Assembly: GCF_000340215.1 (NCBI RefSeq)
Contig: NW_006921532.1
Coordinates: forward strand, 1,529,337 to 1,593,336
Length of the DNA: 64,000 nucleotides
Source of the DNA: Pseudocercospora fijiensis CIRAD86
Taxonomy: Eukaryota; Ascomycota; Dothideomycetes; Mycosphaerellales; Mycosphaerellaceae
Direction: 5' to 3'
The position numbers and the translations under genes are program-made. Of the stretch, positions 1-11,270 are shown piece by piece; within the stretch, counting starts at the first letter, position 1; every line of letters begins with the position of its first letter. The notes beneath the pieces are model-generated. The model was not told where the DNA came from. It did not search any database and saw only the letters and a list, made by a program, of their open reading frames with translations.

Positions 1-3
1 CAC

Positions 4-984
4 ATGCTTCGTCTTCTCGGCACTGGATGCTGTCACCTTCGTGTGGCTGCAGTCACTCAATGTGCTATTTTCAACGTCAACGCGGTGGCGAAGGTCTTTC
101 GTCGGCCAGAGTCTTCTAAGTCCAAAGGGAGACCAGGCGCAAAACCTAGCCTAATGAAATCATGGAGCGCCGAAGATCTCGAAATGCTCAAACACCTGTA
201 TGAGAAAGGCTGCCCAAGACGAGAAATTGCGAAGAACCTGGGGCGAAGCCTGACATCTGTTGGCGCAAAGATCAAATATACGCGCGAAACACAGAATTGG
301 AAGCCTGTGGTGGGGAAATGGGATGAAAACCAGGATAAAGAACTCCTCAAACTCCATGATCAAGGGAAGAATTTTGTCGAAATCGGGCGAATCATGGGTC
401 GAACTGATGGAAGCATCAGTAATCGATTCCGGATACTCAGGCCTGGCAGGACCGTGAGAAAATGGACCGAAAAGGACCACGAGACTGCTTCCAAAATGCA
501 TTCTGAGGGCTGCAGTATATCTTCAATTGCGAGTGCATTGAATCGGAAACCTAATACTGTGCGCTACTACGTTGTTGGTAACCAGTATCAAAGGTTTCAC
601 AATGCAAAACCTGTACGTATAGCATACAGCACAGACGCTTCTTGTCTGTGAGATCTTTGCTGATAGGTCGTATCCTTTTAGTGGACTTTTGAGGATAAGC
701 TTTCAATGTTGAAGATGCACGAAGAGGGATTGACTGCAGGCGCGATCGCTGAAAAGCTTGGAAGATCTCCACAAATCATTATGTCTCGGTTGAAGCCCAG
801 ATCCAAGGTGAAACCATATTTCACGCCGGAGGAGGACGAGCAGCTTCGTCGGCTTCGCCAACGGGGATTGTCTTGGAAGGAAATCCACGATTCCATGGGA
901 TCAGATGCCACTAGGAGTGCACCGTCACTTATTGGACGTTGGGCTAGATTGCAAAAATCAAAGGCTGCCGGATCTGGAAAATAA
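4..984 (+). CDS. Five-repeat SANT/Myb-like DNA-binding protein
   Basis: Two exons, 4..612 and 682..984, joined over a 69-bp phase-0 intron (GTACGT...TTTTAG), give 303 residues. Five repeats of a tryptophan/aromatic-led helix-turn-helix of the SANT/Myb-like type follow each other: about residues 54-92, 105-146, 153-192, 204-243 and 248-293. Each shows an acidic start (WSAEDLEML, WDENQDKELL, WTEKDHETA, WTFEDKLSML, FTPEEDEQL), a Gly-rich turn (EKGC, DQGK, SEGC, EEGL, QRGL) and a basic third helix. The intron falls just before repeat 4 and restores its tryptophan, which supports the splice. Chromatin or DNA binding is inferred from the fold only. The N-terminus (MLRLLGTGCCHLR) is basic and hydrophobic and might be a mitochondrial presequence, or the true start may lie outside the window or in an unseen exon. 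Confidence 0.72.
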
Positions 985-2715
985 CAGGCTGAATCAACAT
1001 ATCGCTGCACCGAAGGTCCACTGGTGAGCTTTTCTGGGGCACATGATCGCGTACCTTTTTCGTATGTGGATTGGATAGGTGTATGATGCCTGCATATCAA
1101 CACTTATTCATCCGCCCCGATCCCACGCCGAACTGGCTCGATTCAATGAGAGAGGAAAGGCACAAATACCTCATGCATTCATCCGCGACGAGTCCGTGTT
1201 CACTTCAGGATCCGTGTAGTAATGAGCAGAGGGGGAAAAGTGAAGGATTCACTTAGGATTTGACGAAGATTTCATCTGCTCTTTTCGACAGCGAGAGCTT
1301 CCAAGCCTGGGCTCGTATTCGCTCTGTGGAGGTGTAGAGTATGGTGTATGGTACACATCCAGACCAAGCCTACGTCGGGCCTACAATGTCTCCAGCCTCA
1401 GACCGATTCTAAGCTGCTTGTCATGTCTTGTTCCTCGGACATCCAAGCGTGGGGATACAATTGCTATCAAGAATGTGCCTTTATCCTTCTTACAGACAAA
1501 AAGGTGGTGTATATGCCATCTATACTCTATTGCTTTCCCACGTACCTTGAGAACACACGCGATGTTTGACTCCTACCAAACTTGCCGTGAACCGTGACTT
1601 GCAGTCTTGCATCAGGCGTTAATGCAGGGTGAAGAACTCGTCTTCCTGTCCAATCTGCACGTTGGTCCCACATATTTGCATACTGTTCTTTGGAATGGTA
1701 TACACGTCAACACTTTCAAGGACATCGAACGCGGCTTTCTTGTCTTCGGCTGCTCCTGGCATTTGGAAAGTCCACGGACTCAACCTCGGCATGCATGTAC
1801 AGTATTGCTGGCATCCTCAACGGCATTCTGAAGCATGTCGTCACAAAAGCGGTATGACCTGGTGGTTTGCTAGTACAGTAGTATGGCGGTCGTCCCGCAA
1901 GCTCACACCACTCACGAACAAGCCTCGAGCCCCTCTCCTCAAGTTCAGAAGCTCAAGCCTCGAAAAGAGGGTCGGATCTCACGCAGCTAGCCATGCGACT
2001 TCTTGTCCCTCGATGCAGCTCGTCTGCAGGCGGATGCAGTCTTTGAGCAATCACGACAGCTTCTCATCTGGCGGTGAAACAATTCGTCCCGGGTGCATCA
2101 GCAACAATTTGTGAGCGGACACTGGCAGCCAATACCCGCAATGTCGGACGGCATCAGCCCTGCACGACATGTCTGTCTGTTACACCCAACTTACTATAGC
2201 ATGCCCTTCCTAGTAAGTTCCTACACTGCCTGCTTTCTCCTTTTCACTGGCCCATATCTTTGCTACAGTACTACTTGCCACGCCACGCTACTACTTCACG
2301 ATCGCAGCATGGGCGGGCGTTGTTAATGGGAGCCTTTGGTCCGATTTGATTCGTTCGCTACAGACTCTCGGCAGCGATACACCAAACAAAACCCCTGACC
2401 CTGCCGTAATCGCTTCCCACCACACCATTCGGCCTGCTTGGTTCCGCATGACTTGGATGTGCAATTGCAACAAAGCTCCCTGAATCCTACCAGGAATCTG
2501 CCTCTCTCTCTCCCTCTTGGACTTGGACACCTCCTTTTAATTGTTGTACTGCAACTCGTGTGTCGCGAGTCGCGTGTCTCGAAATTCGAACATCCAGCCT
2601 TACCGGTAATCAAACGCGACAAGGAAGCTCCCGGCCACTATCACGGCGACGAAATACACACCATCGCCTTCTATGATTTCCGCGCAATCGCTCGTGTTGA
2701 ATCTTGGATCGCTCA
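985..2715. other. Long non-coding interval with one weak short ORF
   Basis: I find no convincing gene in this 1.7-kb interval. Open frames up to 161 codons exist but have no recognisable domain and a Ser/Arg/Cys-rich composition typical of chance frames. One short minus-strand frame (1619..1762) looks more protein-like and is listed separately. The right end is the promoter and leader of the large repeat protein starting at 2716. Confidence 0.5.
1619..1762 (-). CDS. Possible 47-residue small ORF or exon
   Basis: A minus-strand ATG at 1762 opens 47 codons ending in TAA at 1619-1621. The translation starts MPGAAEDKKAAFDVLESVDV and ends EDEFFTLH. It is acidic and balanced in composition, unlike the other frames of this interval. 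It could be a micropeptide, the first or last exon of a spliced gene, or chance. No domain is recognised. Confidence 0.22.
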   Translation of the reverse strand: MPGAAEDKKAAFDVLESVDVYTIPKNSMQICGTNVQIGQEDEFFTLH

Positions 2716-5700
2716 ATGGCAGCCTCTGCTGTCGCAACTGCAACAACTCGCGGAGAGCTCCAACACCGCGAATCGCCCAAACCCGGCACCCAGCCACCGA
2801 TAGTAGTGTTGGCTGAAAACCGCAGTAAGGGATTGAAGACGCGGATCAGAACCTTGGTTGGCTTTTGGGAGAGTTTGAAATGTGAAGATAGGTCACAAAA
2901 AAGCAGTCACGTTGAGAAGCAAGATGTTGTGCCGAAAGAGCTTTGGAGACCTTTCTATAAGGCCTTTGCAGTAGATGCCACAGCGCCTCCACCGAGCTAT
3001 GAAGATAGCGTACAGGACCTACCCCCAGACTATACGACTACCGATTCGCTCGCATATAAGCAATGTCTACTGCAAGCAGTCGAGATTGTGACCAATAGCA
3101 GCGAGACACGCGAACGAAGTTCCACAAGACCTTCGTATCTTTTTGACAGCAAGTTTGATGTGAATTTCAACGTGGAAGAGGGCTTTCGCGAGCACGCCAA
3201 GAAAAAGGTGAGAAAAGTTATAGCTTGAGAGCACCTCAATGTCTGGGACGTTTGCTGACCCTCGACTTATCGTGTTTTAGGCCAAGAAAGCTGCTGTGGC
3301 TGCTCAAAAGGCTAAGTGGGCAGATAGCGATGACGAGAAAAATGAAGGAGCTGGAGGCGAGGAGAATGGCGGAGGCGGAGGCGGAGGCGGAGGCGGAGAC
3401 GGAGGTGGAAACTCTGCCGGCGGAGACGCTCCAGGAGGAGGCGATGAAGGTGGAGGCGACGATGACTGGTGGAACGACAGCGGCAACAAGAACGACAAAA
3501 AGAAGAAAAAGAAGCCCGCTTGGGAGGTAAGCATGGACCGATTCTAGGTATGGATGATTGGTTGCTAACTAGTGCGGTCAGGAGGCTGAGGAAGAGGAAG
3601 AAAAGCGAAAGCAAGAAGAGGAGGGTACTGCTAATGCTGATGCCGGTGCAGGCGCTGGCGAGGCAGAGCCTCTAGATGGTGAGGCCTACAGAACAAATTT
3701 TCATCTATTCGACTGACGGCTTCGATATAGACTGGGGAACCTTTGCTACTGTAGGCAAGAAAAAGTGAGTTGAATCTGCGGAGTGCACTTCGACGTTGTC
3801 GAGGTTACCTCTCAACATAAGCTCTAGTGTCTTGGATACAGTATACCATTTTAGTGGTATGCTGCAAACCGTCTGCGTAGCAAGGGCATATGTCCGGGTA
3901 CTCTCGCCAATGGCCGATGCAGACACCCTCTGACTAAGTGAGATATTGACACTGACTCCCTAAATTTGTAGGAAAAACAAAAAAGGTGCGGCTGCTGCGT
4001 TTGAACCAGAGCCTGAACCCGAACCACCCCAACAGCCAGAACCAGAACCCGTGCCGGCTGGGGATGTAGCAGCCGATCAAGACTCGGGTGGCTTTACAAC
4101 GAAGAAGTCGAAGAAGAAAACAGGCAGGAATGCTGACCCAGAGCCCGCCAAAGACCCTGAGCCTGAGCCTGTCCCGAATCCGCCACCCGCAAACGACGAC
4201 TGGGGCACGTATCCAACTGGTGGTGAGTGAGGATCGCGTATGGCACTTTGACGGGCATTGACGATACTGGCGCAGGCAAAAAGAAGAAACAAACCAAGGG
4301 CAAGGAACCTGAGCCTGAGGTGATCCCAGAGCCAGAGCCAGAGCCACCCAAAGAAGAACCCAAAGAGGAAGAAGATGTTTGGGAGTCCTGGGGAAAGAAG
4401 GACAAGAAATTGAAAAAGAAGGGCAAGGGCAAGGTATGTGTTGTCCAATTTCTTCTATTGATGATTTGCTTCATTATTTGGCGGAATGCCGGTCGAATTC
4501 TAGCACTGATCTCGAGCGCGGCGAATGGCGTGAGGCATGCCGCAGCGCTCCAGAAAGGGGCGAAGAACGATGCGATGCGAGTCTTCCGGGGCGCAGCAGC
4601 CGCGGTGGCTCGTGAGCATGGACCTCCGCAATCTCACGCGATTCTATCGATACAAACACGACTCCCTAACGCGAAACGGTCGCATGATCATATTTTTCGT
4701 GAAAGGTGTCCAGTATAACTACTGCATGATGCTAACGCATTGCTGCTGGGCAGAACGATCCGGAGCCACCCAAGGACGAGAAGAGCGACATGAAATTTGA
4801 CGACATCAGCCTCAATGATGACAAGGCTGCACCGAAACTTGATCTGGACTTCGGCAGCAGCAAAAAAGATGCAGGTGCAGAAAAGTCGAGCGGCTTCATC
4901 AGCTTTGGAAATTGGGGAACGGGATGGGGTGGAGGCGGTTCTGGAGGCGGTTCATCGTGGGGTTTTGGGGCGGCTGACACTACCGCCACTACTGAAGCTC
5001 CAAAGGTAGACACCTCGATCTCAACTGGCTGGGGCTTCGGCCGCTTCGGGGGCAGCAAGTCGAAGAAGGACGACAAAAAAACCACGTCCAGTGCGTTGAA
5101 CTTCAGCTTCGACGACGATAACGCCATGGACAACCTCGACCTTGGCGTACCCACCGCCGAGAAGCCCAAGGCAGAGGCCGAAGATCCATGGTCAGTGAGT
5201 GCGAAAGATAAGAAGAAACTCAAAAAGAAAGGTATCAGCGCAACTGCAGATCCAGAGGCCATTGTTGAGGCTCCGGCGCCTCCACCGCCCGAGCCTGTTG
5301 CGCCGCCGCCTGCAGAAGACCCTCGGGGCGGGTTTACGAGCACGAATATGAGCGCGAAGGACCGCAAGAAGGCGAAGAAAGCCGGGAAGACCAGCATGTG
5401 GGATCCTGAGCCTGAACCAGTCGTGATCGTCCCAGAGCCCGAGCCTGAACCACCGAAAGAGGAGAAAGAGGAAGATGACCTCTGGTCTTCATTTGGGATG
5501 AAGAGCAAGAAAGCTGCGAAGGGCGTCGTGAAAGAGGAAGCACCTGCTCCTAAGCCGGAGTCTAAACCAGAGCCTGTTGTAGAAGCGCCAAAAGAGGACG
5601 ATGGATTCGCAGGCTGGGGGATTTCGACGAAGAAGGATAAGAAGAAGAAAAAAGGCGCTTTCGAGTGTTCTGAAGAGCCCGCAGAGCCCGCCATTGTCAA

Positions 5701-8700
5701 TGTGCCTCCACCTCCGCCTCCGGAGCCGGAACACCCCGCCAACGACTGGCTTGGTGGTGGATGGGCCGACACGAGCACGAGCAAAAAGAAGAAGGGCAAG
5801 AAGGGCGTTGTCGAAGAGCCTGCGCCGCCTGCGCCGCCTTCCCCGCCCGTTGCACATGCGCCCGCCGGTGATACCGATTGGTTTTCTGGTTGGGGTGCTA
5901 GCAAGGACAAGAAGAGCAAGAAGGGTGCCACTGCTTTGATCGAGGCTGTGACTAATCCGCCCGCTCCTGAAGAGCTCGAGCCTGAAGCTGTTGTTGAGCC
6001 GAAAGCAGACGACGACTGGACGAATAGCTGGTCAACGGGCACTAAGAAAAAGGCCGGCAAGAAAGACAAGACAAAAGGCGTCGTTGAAGTTGTGGACCCG
6101 AGTCCTGGCGCGTCGGTCCTTCTTCCAGAATCTGTTCAAGAGAAGTCTGCTGAGGAGGACCCCTGGTCTCCCTGGACGACTGGTAGGTGCCGCTTGTTTT
6201 GCAGCTTCTGAGGAATGTATGCTAACCAATCCCGCAGGAACGAAAGCCAAGAAGAAGGGAGCTAAGAAAGAATCCGCATTTGTTCCAGCGCCAGACTCTG
6301 GTGATGCTGGTCTCGATGGAAACGCCGGAGCGGACTTGCTGGACATAACTGAGCCGCCTGCTGAAGATCCGTGGAGCTTCTCAACAACGTCGAAGAAGGA
6401 CAAAAAAGCCAAGAAGGGTGCAAAGGCTGAACCTGAACCAATCGTGGAAGTACCAATCTCTTTGACCAAGACCAAGTCCAAGGACAGCAAGTCTAGTGCG
6501 AAAGCACCAGTTGACGACATTCTTGACATTGTCGAGAACATCGAACCCGAGCCTGAACCCGAACCCATCAAAGAAGATCAGAAGGCTAAAAAGGAAGAAA
6601 AGTCTGGAATGGGAAGCAGTTCCAAAAAGGAGACATCAAAAGAGAAGAGAGCTCGCGAAGCGAAGGAGAAGAAAGAGAAAGAGGAGCGAGAGGCTGCTGA
6701 AGCAGCCGAAGCACAGCGCAAAGCAGATGAAGAAGCATTCGCTGCGGCACTTGGCGAAGAAAACGACCTCGACGACCTGTTGCTCGAGGAGCCAGCACCG
6801 CCGCCTCAACCCGCAGACAAAAAGAAATCTTCCAAAGACGCAAAGGCGGACAAGAAGTCGTCCTCTAAAGATACAAAACTGTCCAGAGTCGAGAGCAAGT
6901 CAAGCAAGAAATCGGAGCCGAAGGAGGAACCTCCGATCGTCGACATCGTGCCCGAAGAGGATCCAACGCTCTCATTCGACGAGCCAAAGAAGGCAGACGG
7001 CTGGAGTTTCTGGGGTTCGTCACTCAAATCTTCCAAAAAAGCCACACCCGTTGCGGACACGAGTAGTAAAATTGCTCCCAACCCGTGGGCCAATCAGGAT
7101 GCTTCGCTAAACACTGGTTTCTCGAAGACGCCAGATATTTCCTTTGACGACGATGGATTTGGCATCACGGCAATGTCGCCTCCCTCGAAGGCGGCAGGCA
7201 AAGACGCGTCGAAACTGAAGAGTTCCAAAGGCAACTCGATACAAGATCGCATCAAGGCTTTGAACGCAGAACCAACGCCAAGTCCAGCTGTCACCAAGAG
7301 CGGGAAGTCAAAGAAGATCGATAGCTTGTGGACACCTGTTGCGCCAGCCCCGCCAGAACCGGAGATCATCCCGGAACCAGAGCCCGAGCCAGAACCAGTC
7401 GTCGTTGTTGAGGAGAAGAAATCGAAGAAGAGTGACAAGAAGGCGAAGAAAACCAAGGAGCCAGAGATCGCATCACCGCCGCCGCCGCCGATATCACCGC
7501 TGCCTGGAGGGTTTCCAACTGACGAATTCGCGGAAGACATTCAGCCAGAACCTGAGATGCCAGCCTCGCCGCCTGCGAAGAAGTCGAGCAAAGACAAGAA
7601 GACTTCAAGCAAATCTACCAAGGAGTCGAAGAAGAAATCCGAGCCTGTTGTTGAAGCGCCTCCCCCAGTGGATATTGATGACTCGATGGATCCTCCTGAG
7701 CTTCCTACTCCTCCGCCGGAAGAGGTCCCCAACAAGGAGCCCAAGTCAACCAAGAAGGAACGTCCAAAGGTTGTTCGGGATCAGCAATCTTCTTCTTGGG
7801 GTTTTTGGGGCGCTACTCCCGCGAAGAAGACTTCTTCCAAAGACAAGTCTGGCTCGAAGGATGACGGTACCCCTTCAAAGGCATCAGAACGACCTGCTGG
7901 GTTGTCACGATCAAAATCGGCCCGCAAAGCTGGTGACAAGGATCCCTTGGAGAAGTCGAGCAAGTCTTCGGGTTCGGACAAGGACCGCAAGGAATCAAAG
8001 TCGAGGCCAAGCACTTCACGCGGCTTTTCGCTGTTTGGTGGAGCACCAACGCCGTCGCGATCCAAGTCTACACGGGAGAAATCGTCCGGGGTGAAGTCTA
8101 GTTCAAGGCGTCATTCTACGGCTGTCGAGGACTCCGGGCTCATCTCACCCCCGCCGGACATCTCAGACAAGGCTGCTAAGGTCCTTGGTCGCTCCAAGTC
8201 CACTCGCGAGAAGGCCACTCGCAAGATTCCAGATCCCTATCCAATCGACTCCGACGATATGATTGTTGTAGATGCCGATGTTCCCGAAGATTCTGCCAAG
8301 GATATTGATGACCGCAGAGACCGCAAGAAATCTAGCAAGTCGAAGCGTCAAAGTACACGGATGTCTGGTGCTCTTGGAGATTTTGACGAGGACATGGTGG
8401 ATGCACCAAGAGGTTCCGACGAGGCCAAGTTGTTCTCTGGGCCAGAGGATCTACAATTCGTGGAGAAACCTACACCACCTAGACGAACTTCTACCGCGAA
8501 AAAGCGTGGTCTCATGGGAGGTCTACTCGGCGCTTTCGGAGGCGGCTCTGCAAGGCCAACGCCAGAACGAAGGCAGAGCAAGTATGACCCTGACGCTGCC
8601 GGCTCACGACGTAAGAGAGACTCCGTCTACGACGACGACTACTCGAAGCGTCTGCGACGAGAAGACCACAAAGTCGGCCGCTCGTCACGCAAAGCATCAG

Positions 8701-9737
8701 ATGGCGATGGCTTGACTGACGCTGCACCCCAGACTGATATTGATGAGGATCGCGAGCGGCGTCGCCGTGAACGTCGGGAGAGACGTGAGCGGGAGGCTGC
8801 TGAAGAAGCGGATCGAGCGGCCAGACATAAAGAAAGGGAGGATCGTCGTCGTGCTCAAGCTAGAGAAGAAGAAGATCGACTTGCAAGGGAAGACGAGGAG
8901 CGGCGACAGCGACGGCGCGATGAGCGACGGGCTCGCAGGGAAGAAGAAGAAAGACAGCTGCGTGACGAGGAAAGGGCGCGCGAAGAACGTCGTGAACGTC
9001 GCAGGGAGAAGGAAGCCGCTGCTGCGCGACCTGTGGCTTCAGATCGCCGACGCTCATACATGGACAATCCTGACGATGAAGAAGCTCGTCGTATTCGAAG
9101 AGAAGAGCGCCGTATGCGCCGTTCGGTAGACGTGGGCGCAGGTGGAGGAGACAAAGATCGGCCACGTCCATCGCGTCGTCGTTCTGACTATCCAGTCGCG
9201 GAAGACTACTTTGGCACTACGTCCAGAGGTGAGCCAAACCCTACCTCTCCTCATGCTGACCCTCATGATGTTGCTGGTTTTGGTGTGGCTGCGCGTTCTC
9301 CTTTCAGTCCTGTTGCTCACGCGATCAAGACCGGCGGCGATAAGACACGTTCGTGGGTCGATAGCATCAACGATGAACCGCCGCCACCACCTCCTGTCGA
9401 GGGAACGATTGTGGACGCACCTATGCACTTTGCAGCGGATCAGACGCCAGATAGGTACGAAGATGAACTTCCTGGCACCGCGCGAGAGTATCGAAATCGC
9501 AAGCGACGAGACGTCGAGGATGAAGAAGATGACATGAGAAGGCGTAGACGCAGGGAAAGAAGGGAGGCTGAAGGTGTCAAGTCTAGCGACGGATCCTCGC
9601 ACGACCGTCGGCGAACCTTGGCCTCTGGCGCAAGTGGCTATGGAGACATGGGAAGAGCTTACGATGCAAGACCTGCAATGCCAGAACGCAGGGCCAGCAA
9701 AGGCGGGAGCTGGCTGAAGAAGATGGCAGGACTGTGA
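2716..9737 (+). CDS. Giant Lys/Glu/Pro-rich repeat protein, function unknown
   Basis: Eight exons: 2716..3207, 3281..3526, 3582..3678, 3731..3764, 3972..4222, 4276..4433, 4754..6182, 6238..9737 (6207 nt, 2068 residues). All junctions are GT-AG and keep frame. ATG 2716 follows an in-frame stop at 2698. The N-terminus (about 1-165) is the only globular-looking part and contains PPPSYEDSVQDLPPDYTTTD, followed by a poly-Gly/Asp stretch. The middle repeats a loose unit many times: DDWG/DPWS plus Trp-Gly, then a KKDKKKKKG-type lysine run, then an EPEPEPEP or Pro-rich acidic run. The last 500 residues are Ser/Lys-rich, then a long Arg/Glu charged helix (about 8740-9120 nt), ending with PPPPPPVEGTIVDAP and a basic tail. 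No catalytic domain is seen. It resembles in style the large fungal 'involucrin-repeat' scaffold proteins (leashin type), but I cannot show homology. The 320-bp intron 4434..4753 is unusually long. Confidence 0.8.
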
Positions 9738-10238
9738 GGTGCATTTGATGTGGCAATCTACATTCAGCGGATCTGGATCGATGTGCATTCGATTGGAGTT
9801 TTGGGATGGTCTGGTTTATTCTTTCGGAAATGATACCCTTCTCGCAAGCTTGTGGCTGTAGGAATGCATTGATTGCAGGACAGCCACCGATGATCAACGA
9901 TGATATTTATAGTAGCATAGCTATACTGAAGCATACCTATTCGCGCCGCAGGTCTTCTGGCCAACTACTTTACTCCTCAACTCGGAACCTTCTCATATAA
10001 GTACATCGGCCGCACTTGAAAATAGCAAATGCTCTGGTCAAGACGAAGCTATTACTCAGAGTGAGGAGTGCTGAGTGCTGGTACCCGCAGGCCCATTCAG
10101 TTCCCACCAACGACTATGCCCGACACCAAAGCTATCATGTCTCATTCACGCATCGTCGCGGTTTGACTCGTGAGACCTATCTACTTACAACAAGACTTCC
10201 TATCGCACTCCATTCGTCGCTGTACTGCGACCTTGACA
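9738..10238. other. Intergenic, no feature seen
   Basis: 3' flank of the repeat protein and 5' flank of the uncertain gene at 10239. No RNA gene, repeat or conserved coding frame was recognised. Confidence 0.5.
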
Positions 10239-10942
10239 ATGTTCGGTCACTACATTGCGGCAGACAGTGCACACCCAACGGGAGGCCTCAAGCGCCCATC
10301 GCCAGAAGGCGAACTGCATGCGTCGAAGTCCAACAAGAGGCCACTTTGCGATGCGACTCGACAGCATCCGACTGCACAAATGACTGAAAGCGAGCTCGAT
10401 GAAACAGACGACAGTGACGAGGACCCATACCAGACTGACGAAGACTCAGATCCTGAAGCATTCGCTCTTCTCGAGGAATTCATTCGTGAGCTGACAGCGG
10501 ACCAACCCAAGCGATTCTCCAGGAATGATACCCTGGCTATTGCTCTTCAAGCTTTGCCACGATATCTCTGGCCCATCGGCGAAGAGACTTTTCACCCGAA
10601 CTCATGAAGCTCGGGAAGGCGAAGGTGTTCAGAGGTATGACGATGCCTCGGCTCCCGTGGGACGACGACGCTGCCCTGCGATCTTTCCATCTCTCAGTGA
10701 GTGGCTGCTCCATGTGGCGGCGGTCGATGGACGGTGAGAGCGAAGATCCAGAAGAGGCCGAGAACGATAACCAATCTGAGGGCGTGCCTGGGCCCGGAGA
10801 TGACGGAGAGAATGTGCGCGGACATGTCTTTTCTACTGCTGTCACAAAGGGTCACTTCCCTTACATCCCAGAAGTGCATCAGTTCATGATACTTTTGCGC
10901 CTCTTGCATGACGCTCGGCAGGAGAAGGAGAAGTCTGAATAG
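10239..10942 (+). pseudogene. Unknown gene with apparent frameshift or unresolved splice
   Basis: ATG 10239 opens a frame to 10607 with a basic start (MFGHYIAADSAHPTGG), an acidic middle (DETDDSDEDPYQTDEDSD) and FALLEEFIREL-like helical sequence. A second frame, 10604..10942, continues with protein-like sequence (MKLGKAKVFRG, later GHFPYIPEVHQFMILLRLLH) and ends in TAG. One missing base near 10598 would join them as ...FHPELMKLGK. No good GT-AG pair restoring that join was found, although GTATGA at 10635 and CTCTCAG at 10697 could form a frame-keeping 63-bp intron further on. It is either a decayed gene, an assembly error, or a gene whose introns I misplaced. No domain is recognised. Confidence 0.35.
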
Positions 10943-11270
10943 GTAAATCTGGGAGGACCAGCCAGGTATGCTGAACAGCTTTGGAAGGGTCAGAATCTCG
11001 AAGAGAGACTCTTTGCGAAAAAGACGGCGAGCTCGAGGACATGTGCACGTTGCTCATCAATTCATTGATAGTTAAGGCTAGCACGTGTTCGTCGCCGCCC
11101 TGTATATCATTTCATCCTCGACAGTGCATGATCTTAATTTTACACGCTACTGTAGTGTGTTATGCATCGATCCTCAAATGCGCGAGGAATCCGAACCGCC
11201 ATCAATGCACCGCGAGCGCACTGTTTGCTTTATGATCGGGTCCAGTACGTCTCCTCCTTCCAGCGCCTTT
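10943..11270. other. Short intergenic between convergent genes
   Basis: 3' flanks of the uncertain gene (plus) and TRL1 (minus). Nothing else recognised. Confidence 0.5.

Noticed and set aside
4732..6069. 445-codon open frame on the minus strand, Ser/Gly/Pro/Phe-rich
   Set aside because: It is the antisense shadow of the Lys/Glu/Pro repeat protein; composition mirrors the repeats, and the sense strand has consistent splice sites.
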